50,287 nucleotides of DNA from Rhodobacter sp. (GTDB taxonomy: Bacteria > Pseudomonadota > Alphaproteobacteria > Rhodobacterales > Rhodobacteraceae). Location of the stretch: assembly GCA_020250125.1 (NCBI GenBank), contig JADCEL010000093.1:1-50287 (forward strand). Direction: 5' to 3'. Below are positions 25,042 to 33,109 of the stretch, in pieces; position 1 is the first letter of the stretch, and every line of letters begins with the position of its first letter. The notes beneath the pieces are model-generated. The model was given only the letters and a program-made list of their open reading frames with translations, was not told the origin of the DNA and did not search any database. The position numbers were made by a program, and so were the translations under genes.

Positions 25042-27917
25042 TCCGCCGCAGGCAGGATGCGGCGCGACCGTTCTGCCCGTTCGGCATAGTCCACCTGCCA
25101 TTCAGAGGGGCCGTTCGACGGGCCGATCTGCACCGCCGTCACCTTGTATTCCGGGCAGTTGGTCGCCCAGTCGGAATAATCCGTGGTAACGACATTGGCT
25201 TGGGTTTCGGGGTGGTGGAAGGTGGTGTAGACAACACCGGGCGACACGCGGTCGGTGATCCTGGCGCGCAGCGTCGTCTCGCCCGACCGGCTGGCCAGGC
25301 GCACCCACTGCCCGTCGGCAATGCCGCGCACCTCGGCATCATGGGGATGAACTTCCAGCAGGTCTTCGGGATGCCAGACGACATTGGCCGTGCGCCGCGT
25401 CTGTGCGCCGACGTTATACTGGCTCAGGATGCGGCCCGTGGTCAGCAGCAGCGGAAAGCGGGGGCCGGTCTTCTCATCGGTCGCCACATACTCGGTGCGG
25501 ATGAACTTGCCGCGCCCGCGCACGAAGCCGTCAACATGCATCAGCGGCGTGCCCTCGGGTGCCTTTTCGTTGCAGGGCCATTGCACCGACCCCATCGTTT
25601 CCAGCTTTTCATAGCTGACGCCGGCAAAGCTGGGCGTGGTCAGGGCGATCTCGTCCATGATCTGGCCGGGATGGGTGTAGGTCCAGCCTGCACCCATGGC
25701 ATTGGCCAGAAGCTGCGTCACCTCCCAGTCGGGATAGCCGTTGCGCGGGGCCATGACCTTGCGCACGCGGTTGATGCGGCGTTCGGCATTGGTGAAGGTG
25801 CCGTCCTTTTCCAGAAAGGTCGATCCGGGCAGGAAGACATGCGCGTAATTCGCTGTCTCGTTCAGGAACAGGTCATGGACAATGACGCAGTCCATGGCGG
25901 CCAGGCCTGCGGCCACATGCCGGGTGTCCGGGTCGGACTGCAGGATGTCCTCGCCCTGGCAATAAAGGCCCTTGAAGGTGCCCTCAACGGCGGCATCCAG
26001 CATGTTGGGAATGCGCAGGCCCGGCTCGTTGTCGATCCTGACACCCCAGAGGCTTTCGAAAATGTCGCGCACGGCATCGTTGGACACATGGCGGTAGCCC
26101 GGCAGTTCGTGCGGGAAAGACCCCATGTCGCAAGACCCCTGCACGTTGTTCTGGCCGCGCAGCGGGTTCACACCCACGCCGGGCCGCCCGATGTTGCCGG
26201 TCAGCATGGCAAGGTTGGCAATCGCAATGACCGTGGTGGACCCCTGGCTGTGTTCCGTCACACCCAGACCATAGTAGATGGCCCCGTTGCCGCCCCTGGC
26301 ATAAAGCCGCGCCGCTTCGCGCAGGTCCTTTGCCGGAACGCCACTCAGCAGTTCCGTCGCCTCGGGCGAATGGTTCGGGGCGGCGACGAATTCGGCGTAA
26401 TCGGTGAATTCGTCCCAGTCGCAGCGGGTGCGGATGAACTCTTCGTCAAACAGCCCTTCGGTGACGATGACATGCGCCATGGCGGTCACAACCGCCACAT
26501 TGGTACCGGGCCGCAGCGGCAGGTGATGGGCCGCCCTGACATGCGGCGATTTCACCAGATCGATCCGGCGCGGATCAATGACGATCAGCTTTGCGCCCTT
26601 GCGCAGCCGCTTTTTCAGGCGGCTGGCGAACACGGGGTGCCCGTCGGTCGGGTTCGCGCCGATCACGATCACCACATCGGTCTGTTCCACCGAATCGAAA
26701 TCCTGCGTGCCCGCACTGGTGCCGAAGGTCTGGCCCAGGCCATAGCCGGTGGGCGAATGGCAGACGCGGGCGCAGGTATCGGTGTTGTTGTTGCGAAAGA
26801 CGGCACGCGCCAGTTTCTGAACCAGATAGGCCTCTTCATTCGTGCAGCGCGACGAGGTGATGACCCCGACCGAGTGGCGCCCGTATTTTTCCTGGATGCC
26901 CTTCATCCGGTCGGCGGCAAAGCCAAGGGCCTCGTCCCAGGACACTTCGCGCCACGGATCGCTGATGCTTTCGCGGATCAGCGGGTTCAGGATGCGGTCC
27001 TTGTGGCTGGCATAGCCATAGGCGAAGCGGCCCTTGACGCAGGAATGGCCCCGGTTGGCCTTGCCGTGCCTGTAGGGCGTCATCCGCACCAGCTCGTCGC
27101 CGCGCAGTTCCGCCTTGAACGAACAGCCGACCCCGCAATAGGCGCAGGTGGTGATGACCGACCGTTCCGGCGTGCCGATGTCGATGATCGACTTTTCCTG
27201 CAGCGTCGCGGTCGGGCAGGCCTGAACGCAGGCCCCGCAGGACACGCAATCGGATGTCAGCGCTGTGTCGGTCTTGGCCCCAAAGGACACCCGGCTGTCC
27301 CATCCGCGCCCTTGAATCGTCAGTGCGAAGGTGCCCTGCACCTCTTCACAGGCGCGCACGCAGCGCGAGCAGACGATGCATTTGGCGGGATCATAGGTGA
27401 AATAGGGGTTGCTGTCGTCCTTTGGCATCCACTGCGGGTTTGCCTTGCCGGATGTGTCGCGGGCCTTGAAATGCGTCTCAACCGCCTCATAGCGCACATC
27501 GCGCAGGCCCACGGCCCCCGCCATATCCTGCAATTCGCAATCGCCGTTCGCCGAACAGGTCAGACAATCCAGCGGGTGGTCGCTGATGTAAAGCTCCATC
27601 ACCCCGCGCCGCAGGGTCTTCAGCCTGGCGGTCTGGGTCCGCACCTTCATGCCGGCGGCGACGGGGGTGGTGCAGGACGCGGGCGTACCGGCCCGCCCCT
27701 CGATCTCCACCAGACACAGGCGGCAGGAACCGAAGGCATCGATGGAATCGGTGGCGCAAAGTTTCGGCACCGATATGCCGGCCTCGGCGGCGGCGCGCAT
27801 CACGCTGGTGCCTTCGGGCACCGTCACATCAAAGCCGTCCACGGTCAGCGTGACCATCACCTTCGACTTCGCCGCAGGGGTTCCGAAGTCACGGTCCGGG
27901 ATGATGAAGTCCTTCAT
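25038..27917 (-). CDS. fdsA: NAD-dependent formate dehydrogenase alpha subunit FdsA (Mo, Fe-S)
   Basis: A 959-residue catalytic subunit that oxidises formate to CO2. The N-terminal [2Fe-2S] ferredoxin domain has four cysteines (CATDSIDAFGSCRLC and later). A His/Cys cluster site (CSANGDCELQDM) and two [4Fe-4S] ferredoxin motifs (CIVCSRCVRACEE, CVSCGACVQACPT) follow. The molybdopterin domain begins with CAYCGVGCSF (another 4Fe-4S). The molybdenum ligand is Cys386, followed by His387 in RVCHSPTGYG, the same numbering as in the Rhodobacter capsulatus enzyme. A molydopterin dinucleotide-binding domain closes the protein (YTTFHHPETQANVVT). All motifs appear intact. It overlaps fdsB by 4 nt and fdsC by 4 nt. 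Confidence 0.96.
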   Translation of the reverse strand: MKDFIIPDRDFGTPAAKSKVMVTLTVDGFDVTVPEGTSVMRAAAEAGISVPKLCATDSIDAFGSCRLCLVEIEGRAGTPASCTTPVAAGMKVRTQTARLKTLRRGVMELYISDHPLDCLTCSANGDCELQDMAGAVGLRDVRYEAVETHFKARDTSGKANPQWMPKDDSNPYFTYDPAKCIVCSRCVRACEEVQGTFALTIQGRGWDSRVSFGAKTDTALTSDCVSCGACVQACPTATLQEKSIIDIGTPERSVITTCAYCGVGCSFKAELRGDELVRMTPYRHGKANRGHSCVKGRFAYGYASHKDRILNPLIRESISDPWREVSWDEALGFAADRMKGIQEKYGRHSVGVITSSRCTNEEAYLVQKLARAVFRNNNTDTCARVCHSPTGYGLGQTFGTSAGTQDFDSVEQTDVVIVIGANPTDGHPVFASRLKKRLRKGAKLIVIDPRRIDLVKSPHVRAAHHLPLRPGTNVAVVTAMAHVIVTEGLFDEEFIRTRCDWDEFTDYAEFVAAPNHSPEATELLSGVPAKDLREAARLYARGGNGAIYYGLGVTEHSQGSTTVIAIANLAMLTGNIGRPGVGVNPLRGQNNVQGSCDMGSFPHELPGYRHVSNDAVRDIFESLWGVRIDNEPGLRIPNMLDAAVEGTFKGLYCQGEDILQSDPDTRHVAAGLAAMDCVIVHDLFLNETANYAHVFLPGSTFLEKDGTFTNAERRINRVRKVMAPRNGYPDWEVTQLLANAMGAGWTYTHPGQIMDEIALTTPSFAGVSYEKLETMGSVQWPCNEKAPEGTPLMHVDGFVRGRGKFIRTEYVATDEKTGPRFPLLLTTGRILSQYNVGAQTRRTANVVWHPEDLLEVHPHDAEVRGIADGQWVRLASRSGETTLRARITDRVSPGVVYTTFHHPETQANVVTTDYSDWATNCPEYKVTAVQIGPSNGPSEWQVDYAERAERSRRILPAAE

Positions 27918-29446
27918 TCGGCGGCCTCTTTGGCGGATGTGTGGAAGTCATCGGGGAAATGGGTCAGTGCCGACATCACCGGATAAGGCGTGAACCCGCC
28001 CAGCGCGCAAAGCGATCCTGCCTTCATCGTCTCGCACAGGTCGGTCAGCAGCGGAATCGCCGCCGCGTCGCCCCGCGCGATCCGGTCAACCGTTTCCACC
28101 CCGCGCACCGCACCGATGCGGCAGGGGGTGCATTTGCCGCAGCTTTCGATGGCGCAGAATTCCATAGCAAAGCGGGCCTGTGCCAGCATGTCGGCGCTGT
28201 CATCGAAAACGACGATCCCGGCATGGCCGATCAGACCGCCTTTCTGGGCGTAATCTTCATATCCGAAGGGGGTGTCGAACAGCGCGCGCGGAAAATAGGC
28301 CCCCAGCGGCCCGCCGACCTGCACGGCCTTGACCGGCCGGCCGGTGGCCGTGCCGCCCGCCAGATCGTCGATGATCGTGCCCAGCGGCATCCCGAAAGCC
28401 GTCTCAAACAGCCCGCCGCGCCGGACGTTTCCGGCAATCTGCAACGGGATCGTCCCGCGTGACCGGCCCAGCCCGAAATCGCGGTAAAATGACGCCCCGC
28501 GTTCAAAGATCACCGGCACGGTGGCCAGCGAGATCACGTTGTTCACCACGGTCGGCCTGCCCATGAAGCCTTCCAGCGCGGGCAGCGGCGGCTTGGCGCG
28601 CACCACGCCGCGCTTGCCTTCCAGCGAATTCAGCAGCGCGGTTTCCTCGCCGCAGACATAGGCCCCCGCGCCGATGCGCAGTTCGATGTCAAAGGCAGGC
28701 CCAAGGCCCAGCACGCTGGCCCCCAGCAAGCCGAAAGCGCGCGCCAGCCGGATTGCGTCCGCCAGCACGGCATTGGCATCGGGGTATTCCGACCGGGAAT
28801 AGATGAACCCCTTGTCCGCACCGACGCCCAGCCCCGCAATCACCATGCCTTCGATCAGGGTGAAGGGATCGCCTTCCATGATCATGCGGTCGGCGAAAGT
28901 GCCGCTGTCGCCTTCATCGGCGTTGCAGACGATGTATTTGCGGTCTGCCGTGGCACCCGCCACCGTCTTCCACTTGATCCCGGTGGGAAAGCCCGCCCCG
29001 CCCCGGCCGCGCAGGCCCGAGTCGGTGACTTCGGCCACGATGGCGTCCGGCGTCATCCCCAGGGCGCGGCGCAGGCCGGTCAGCCCGCCATGCGCCTGGT
29101 AGTCCTCCAGCGACAGCGGGTCGATCACGCCGCAGCGCGCGAAGGTCAGGCGCGTCTGCGCCTTCATCCAGGGCAGGTCATCGGTCAGCCCCAGCGCCTT
29201 GTCATGCGCACCGAAGCCTGCATCGAACAGCCCCGCCACATCGCCCGGTCCGACCGGCCCGAAGGCCATGCGGCCCGCTGCGCTGTCCACCTCAAGCAGC
29301 GGCTCCAGCCAGACCATGCCGCGCGACCCGTTGCGGACCACGGTCACCTCAAGGCCGCGCCGCAGCGCCTCGGCCTTCACGGCCGCAACAACCTCTTGCG
29401 CGCCAAGCGCCTTGGCCGCCGAGTCGAGGGGGACGTAAATCCTCAC
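27914..29446 (-). CDS. fdsB: Formate dehydrogenase beta subunit FdsB (NADH/FMN-binding)
   Basis: A 510-residue NuoF-like subunit that passes electrons from FdsA clusters to NAD+ through FMN. An N-terminal thioredoxin-like segment of about 110 residues precedes the NuoF core. The FMN/NADH fold has GLRGRGGAGFPTGIKWK, CNADEGDSGTFADR and GAGAYVCGEETALLNSLEG. The [4Fe-4S] motif ESCGKCTPCRIG plus a later cysteine in SLCALGG bind one cluster. The start is a GTG that overlaps the fdsG stop by 4 nt. All expected residues are present. Confidence 0.95.
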   Translation of the reverse strand: MRIYVPLDSAAKALGAQEVVAAVKAEALRRGLEVTVVRNGSRGMVWLEPLLEVDSAAGRMAFGPVGPGDVAGLFDAGFGAHDKALGLTDDLPWMKAQTRLTFARCGVIDPLSLEDYQAHGGLTGLRRALGMTPDAIVAEVTDSGLRGRGGAGFPTGIKWKTVAGATADRKYIVCNADEGDSGTFADRMIMEGDPFTLIEGMVIAGLGVGADKGFIYSRSEYPDANAVLADAIRLARAFGLLGASVLGLGPAFDIELRIGAGAYVCGEETALLNSLEGKRGVVRAKPPLPALEGFMGRPTVVNNVISLATVPVIFERGASFYRDFGLGRSRGTIPLQIAGNVRRGGLFETAFGMPLGTIIDDLAGGTATGRPVKAVQVGGPLGAYFPRALFDTPFGYEDYAQKGGLIGHAGIVVFDDSADMLAQARFAMEFCAIESCGKCTPCRIGAVRGVETVDRIARGDAAAIPLLTDLCETMKAGSLCALGGFTPYPVMSALTHFPDDFHTSAKEAAE

Positions 29447-29919
29447 AGCCGCACCTCTGCGATCAGCGCATCAACGCGCGCCTCGTCCACGCGGCCCACG
29501 ACGCGCCCGTCAACAAGTGCCGCCGGCGCGCAGGCGCAAAGCCCAAGGCAGAACACCGGCTCCAGCGTTACGGCACCATCAGGCGTGGTCTGGTGCCACC
29601 CGATGCCCAGCGCGTCCCTGGCATGGGCGGCGACACGGTCTGCGCCCATGGCCTGGCAAGCCTCGGCCCGGCACAGTTTCAGCACATGACGGCCCGCCGG
29701 TTCTTCGCGGAAATCGTGGTAGAAGCTGATCACGCCATGCACTTCGGCCCGGCTGATGTTCAGATGCTGCGCGATCAAGGGCAGTGCGTCCCCGGGGATG
29801 TACCCGAAGGCTGCCTGCACCGCGTGCAGGACCGGAAGCAGCGGCCCTTCCAGGCCATCATGCGCACGCAGGATGTCCCCGATCTGCTCGGCACTGTCTG
29901 TGCTGCCCGGCATCATCAT
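29443..29919 (-). CDS. fdsG: Formate dehydrogenase gamma subunit FdsG (2Fe-2S, NuoE-like)
   Basis: A 158-residue NuoE-type thioredoxin-fold protein carrying one [2Fe-2S] cluster. The ligand cysteines lie in LCRAEACQAMG and VFCLGLCACAPAA, the expected two pairs. The N-terminal helical part reads LPVLHAVQAAFGYIPGDALP. It is the first structural gene of the operon; three consecutive ATGs (29919, 29916, 29913) follow GGAGGG, and the second or third has the best ribosome-site spacing. Expression is likely governed by the dyads just upstream and the adjacent LysR gene. Confidence 0.95.
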   Translation of the reverse strand: MMMPGSTDSAEQIGDILRAHDGLEGPLLPVLHAVQAAFGYIPGDALPLIAQHLNISRAEVHGVISFYHDFREEPAGRHVLKLCRAEACQAMGADRVAAHARDALGIGWHQTTPDGAVTLEPVFCLGLCACAPAALVDGRVVGRVDEARVDALIAEVRL

Positions 29920-29946
29920 GGCCCTCCGCTTGGCGTGGCCGCAGTT

Positions 29947-30008
29947 CTATCCCAATCGATAGGCAAATCAATATTGATTACTCGTTGAACGATAGAAGGT
30001 GTCTATCG
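29947..30008 (-). promoter_or_regulatory. fds operon control region with three dyads
   Basis: Three inverted repeats fill the gap between the LysR gene and fdsG. CTATC-CCAATC-GATAG is at 29947-29962. A perfect 14-bp palindrome AATCAATATTGATT is at 29966-29979. CGATAG-N7-CTATCG at 29990-30008 overlaps the LysR stop codon. The first two share the core ATC-N6-GAT with centres 18 bp apart. The region is AT-rich in a GC-rich genome. LysR-type regulators bind such dyads with T-N11-A symmetry. Confidence 0.7.
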
Positions 30009-30881
30009 GGCCAGCCGTTCGGCTTCGGCCAGAAGGGCGGCGAGCACAGGGGTCAGCGGGTCGCGCCGGGCCGTGACCAGACCGATAAGATGTTCGGCCT
30101 CCGGCGCGACGATGGGCACGGCGACCAGACCGCCGGCCAGCGCCATCCCGGCGAGTTTCATGGGCACAACGCTGGCCCAGCGCCCCGTCATGACATGGGC
30201 GATCAGCGCAATGGTGGAATTCGATTCCACCTGCGGCACCACGGATGCCCCGGTTTCCGCCAGATGCTGGTTCACGATGCGCCGGTTCTGCATGTCGGCG
30301 GTCAGCAGGCACAGGGGCTGTTCGGCCACTTCGGCCCAGGTGACCTGGTCTCTTCCGGCAAGCGGCGTGCCGGGCGCGCACAGCAGGCGATAGAATTCAG
30401 TGTAAAGCGGCACCTGCGCCACGCGCCCCAGCGGTTCATTGTCCAGATAGGTGATGCCGGCATCGATCTCCAGGCTTTCGATCTCTGCCAGAATCTCGCC
30501 AGAGGTGCGCGACAGGATCGAAACGCGCACATTCGGGTTGCGCAGAATGAACGGGGCGGTCAGCTCTGCCACCATGGGAAGCGCGGTGGGGATAACCCCG
30601 ATCCGGACATTGCCCGACAGGCCGGATCGCACCACCTTCATTTCGGCCCGCAGCGCCCGCATGTCGCTGACAATGCGCCGCGCCCAGTCCAGAACCCGCA
30701 CACCTTCGGGCGTCAGCCCCTGAAACCGCGACCCGCGGAATACAAGCTGCACGCCAAGCTGGTCTTCCAATTGCCGGATGGCGGAACTCAGCGTCGGCTG
30801 GGTCACGCCGCAGACATCGGCAGCGCGGCCGAAATGGCGCTCGTTGGCCAGGGCGATGAACATTTCCAGCTTGTCGATCAT
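30003..30881 (-). CDS. LysR-family regulator of the fds operon (FdsR-like)
   Basis: A 292-residue LysR-type regulator. The N-terminal winged helix (about residues 3-62) reads FIALANERHFGRAADVCGVT followed by QPTLSSAIRQLEDQLG. The effector domain (about 90-290) is a periplasmic-binding-like fold. It is transcribed in the same direction as fdsGBACD and ends 83 bp before fdsG, unlike many LysR genes that diverge from their targets. By position it probably controls fds in response to formate, as FdsR does in Cupriavidus and Rhodobacter relatives; this is inference. Divergent sppA begins 91 bp away. Confidence 0.85.
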   Translation of the reverse strand: MIDKLEMFIALANERHFGRAADVCGVTQPTLSSAIRQLEDQLGVQLVFRGSRFQGLTPEGVRVLDWARRIVSDMRALRAEMKVVRSGLSGNVRIGVIPTALPMVAELTAPFILRNPNVRVSILSRTSGEILAEIESLEIDAGITYLDNEPLGRVAQVPLYTEFYRLLCAPGTPLAGRDQVTWAEVAEQPLCLLTADMQNRRIVNQHLAETGASVVPQVESNSTIALIAHVMTGRWASVVPMKLAGMALAGGLVAVPIVAPEAEHLIGLVTARRDPLTPVLAALLAEAERLAR

Positions 30882-30971
30882 GCCCCCGTCATTGCATCAA
30901 AGCCGCCAGCGGGCAATGATCGCAGTGGAACCGGCTTGCTGACGCCGCCTTGCCGCCCTAAGTCGGGGATC

Positions 30972-31775
30972 ATGAGACGCTTCATCCCGTTCCTGAAGAA
31001 ACAGCCGCTTGTCGCCGTGATCCGGCTGCAGGGTGTCATCGCCGCCGGCGGGCGTGGCGGCAGCGGCCTGAACGACGCGGCGCTGGCCGCCCTGATCGAA
31101 AGGGCCTTCACGCGCGGCAAGCCCTGTGCGGTTGCGCTGGTGATCAATTCACCGGGCGGCTCTGCGGTGCAATCTTCGCTGATCGCCGCCCGCATCCAAC
31201 GGCTGGCCAGGGAAAAGGACGTGCCTGTACACGCCTTTGTCGAAGATGTGGCGGCATCGGGGGGCTATTGGCTGGCCTGCGCGGCGGATCAGATCTGGAT
31301 TGATGACAGTTCCATCGTCGGGTCCATCGGGGTGATCTTCGCCAGTTTCGGCTTTCCGGAATTCATGGCGCGCCAGGGCATCGAGCGCCGTGTCGTCACC
31401 TCGGGCCGGTCCAAAAGCCTGGCGGACCCGTTCCTGCCCGAAAAGCCCGAGGATGTGGCCCGCCTGAAAGCGCTGCAGGACCCCATCCATCAGGCCTTCA
31501 TCGCACATGTAAAGGCGCGGCGCGGTGTGCGGCTGGATGACTCCGCCGATCTGTTCAACGCCGACATCTGGGTGGGTGCCGGGGCGGTGCGTGTCGGCCT
31601 TGCCGATGGTCTGGCCCATCTCGTGCCGAAAATGAAGGACCTGTTCGGCGACAAGGTCAGGCTGGTGCCCTATGGCCAGCGCCGGTCGCTTTTGCAGCGG
31701 TTCGGGGCGCAGATCACCGGTTCTGCCCTGTCCGAGGTTGAAGACCGCGCGCTGTGGGCGCGGTTCGGCCTTTGA
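30972..31775 (+). CDS. sppA: S49 family serine peptidase (SppA-like signal peptide peptidase)
   Basis: A 267-residue SppA-type protease, the short single-domain form. The catalytic serine lies in VEDVAASGGYWLACAAD, and the general-base lysine in TSGRSKSLADPF. An N-terminal strand (PLVAVIRLQGVI) and INSPGGSAVQSSLI form the substrate-binding part. The first residues are hydrophobic-basic but there is no clear transmembrane helix. It would cleave remnant signal peptides or membrane protein fragments. Start ATG 30972 follows GGGGATC; the open frame extends far upstream without support. It is followed 1 nt later by the zinc-ribbon gene. Confidence 0.88.
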   Translation: MRRFIPFLKKQPLVAVIRLQGVIAAGGRGGSGLNDAALAALIERAFTRGKPCAVALVINSPGGSAVQSSLIAARIQRLAREKDVPVHAFVEDVAASGGYWLACAADQIWIDDSSIVGSIGVIFASFGFPEFMARQGIERRVVTSGRSKSLADPFLPEKPEDVARLKALQDPIHQAFIAHVKARRGVRLDDSADLFNADIWVGAGAVRVGLADGLAHLVPKMKDLFGDKVRLVPYGQRRSLLQRFGAQITGSALSEVEDRALWARFGL

Positions 31776-31776
31776 C

Positions 31777-31977
31777 ATGCTGGTAAAGACCATCCTGCTG
31801 TTTCTGCTTGGCATGGTGCTGATCGCCATGATCGGGCGGGCCTTGTTCCCGGATGCGGTGCGCCGGCTGGCGCGGCGGCGGTCCGTGGCGCTGAGGCCCG
31901 GCACCTGCCCGCGCTGCGGCAGCTACATCATCGGCACGGGGCCCTGCGCCTGCGGCCCATCCGGGAAGAAACCATGA
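31777..31977 (+). CDS. Membrane-anchored zinc-ribbon microprotein
   Basis: A 66-residue protein. An N-terminal hydrophobic helix (LLFLLGMVLIAMIG) is followed by a basic patch (RRLARRRSVALRPG) and a C-terminal four-cysteine ribbon CPRCGSYIIGTGPCACG, spaced CxxC-N9-CxC. It starts one base after the sppA stop and its stop overlaps the SDR start by 4 nt, so it is clearly part of the sppA operon. The topology suggests the ribbon sits in the cytoplasm near the membrane. I do not recognise a named family; a role with SppA is guesswork. Confidence 0.75.
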   Translation: MLVKTILLFLLGMVLIAMIGRALFPDAVRRLARRRSVALRPGTCPRCGSYIIGTGPCACGPSGKKP

Positions 31978-32774
31978 GCCTGTCGCACGCGGCACCGAAA
32001 CGTGCCCTTGTGACAGGTGCGGCGCGCCGTCTGGGCCGGGCCATGGCCCTGGCGCTGGCCGGGCGCGGCTATGACCTTGCCATCCACTATGCCGGATCAC
32101 GGGACGAGGCCGAGGCGACCGTTGCCCGGATTCATGCCCTGGGCCGCAAGGCAGTCGCCCTGCAGGCAGATCTTCTGGTCGAGTCCGAGGGCGAAGCGCT
32201 GGTTGCCCGCGCCGCAAGCGGGCTGGGCGGCCCGCTGACGCTTCTGGTGAACAACGCGTCAATCTTCGAATATGACACGCTTGCCAGTGCGACGCGCGAC
32301 AGCTGGGATCGGCACATCGGTTCCAACCTGCGGGCCCCTTTCGTGCTGACGCAGCAGTTTGCCGCGCAGGCACCGGCGGCCTTGCGGGACAAGGCGGGCG
32401 AACCCGCAGCCCAGGCGATGGTCCTGAACATGATCGACCAGCGCGTCTTCAAGCTGACGCCGGAATTCATGACCTACACCATCGCCAAGATGGGCCTTTG
32501 GGCGTTGACCCGCACCGCGGCGCAGGCGCTGGCCCCCGATATCCGGGTCAATGCGATCGGCCCGGGGCCGACGCTGCGCGGCGCGCGGCAATCGGAAGGC
32601 CACTTTGCGGATCAGCGGGCGGCAACCATCCTGCAGCGCGGCGCGGACCCGTCCGACATCGTCGCGGCCATGCACTACTTTCTTGATGCGCAGGCCGTGA
32701 CGGGCCAGATTCTGTGTGTCGACGGCGGACAGCATCTGGTCTGGCGAACCGAAGATGTGCTTGGCGTGGAATAG
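31974..32774 (+). CDS. SDR-family oxidoreductase, pteridine reductase-like
   Basis: A 266-residue short-chain dehydrogenase. The nucleotide-binding motif is TGAARRLGRAMALALAGRG, in which the usual TGxxxGxG is replaced by the TGAxRRLG form found in pteridine reductases (PTR1/FolM group) and which suggests NADPH use. NNAS is present, and the catalytic pair is in YTIAK (Tyr and Lys). NMIDQRVFKLTPEFMTYTIA is typical of this subgroup in alphaproteobacteria. It could reduce dihydropteridines. The neighbourhood (upstream of uvrC) recurs in Rhodobacterales. It ends 335 bp before uvrC. Confidence 0.8.
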   Translation: MSLSHAAPKRALVTGAARRLGRAMALALAGRGYDLAIHYAGSRDEAEATVARIHALGRKAVALQADLLVESEGEALVARAASGLGGPLTLLVNNASIFEYDTLASATRDSWDRHIGSNLRAPFVLTQQFAAQAPAALRDKAGEPAAQAMVLNMIDQRVFKLTPEFMTYTIAKMGLWALTRTAAQALAPDIRVNAIGPGPTLRGARQSEGHFADQRAATILQRGADPSDIVAAMHYFLDAQAVTGQILCVDGGQHLVWRTEDVLGVE

Positions 32775-33109
32775 GCCCGTGCAGGCCCGCGCAGCGGCGT
32801 TCCGCAGACCGTCGGCGAAAGTTTTCCACTTTGGACCCGCGCATCACACAATCGTTGCAATTCCTTCATGGAAATCAGGGATTTGTCAGACACCCCAAAA
32901 TAAATCCATATAAAACAACATGATAGAAAAATGCCTAAAAATCAGGCGAAGTAGCGAACGTGTGAGAATCCAAGGAAAATTCCAGCCTCCCGGAATGTTT
33001 TGCGCAGAGTTGTCCACAGAAAGCGTGGACAGGTTTCTTCTTGCCCGTCCGCATTTATCGTTGCAGGCAAAGCCGGGAATCGGTGAATTCCAGAAAGGAT
33101 GAGTCCACC
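32775..33109 (+). promoter_or_regulatory. AT-rich intergenic leader upstream of uvrC
   Basis: A 335-bp gene-free stretch. Positions about 32820-33000 are strikingly AT-rich against the GC-rich background. A sigma-70-like promoter is visible: TTGTCA (32883-32888), 18 bases, CATATA (32907-32912). It would give a leader of nearly 190 nt. Within it TGTCCAC-AGAAAGC-GTGGACA (33011-33031) is a perfect 7+7 dyad; its left side, TTGTCCACA, differs by one base from the DnaA box TTATCCACA. No ORF or tRNA was seen. Confidence 0.55.

Noticed and set aside
24879-27986. A 1035-codon open frame on the plus strand
   Set aside because: Antisense to fdsA and fdsC, with His/Arg/Gly-rich composition and no motif.
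32955-32968. A LexA box upstream of uvrC
   Set aside because: GAAC-N7-AATC matches only one half-site; not a valid operator by the pattern seen at imuB and dnaE2.
33001-33040. A chromosomal replication origin at the uvrC leader
   Set aside because: Only one DnaA-like dyad is present, and no origin-linked genes (dnaA, dnaN, parAB, repABC, hemE) are nearby.
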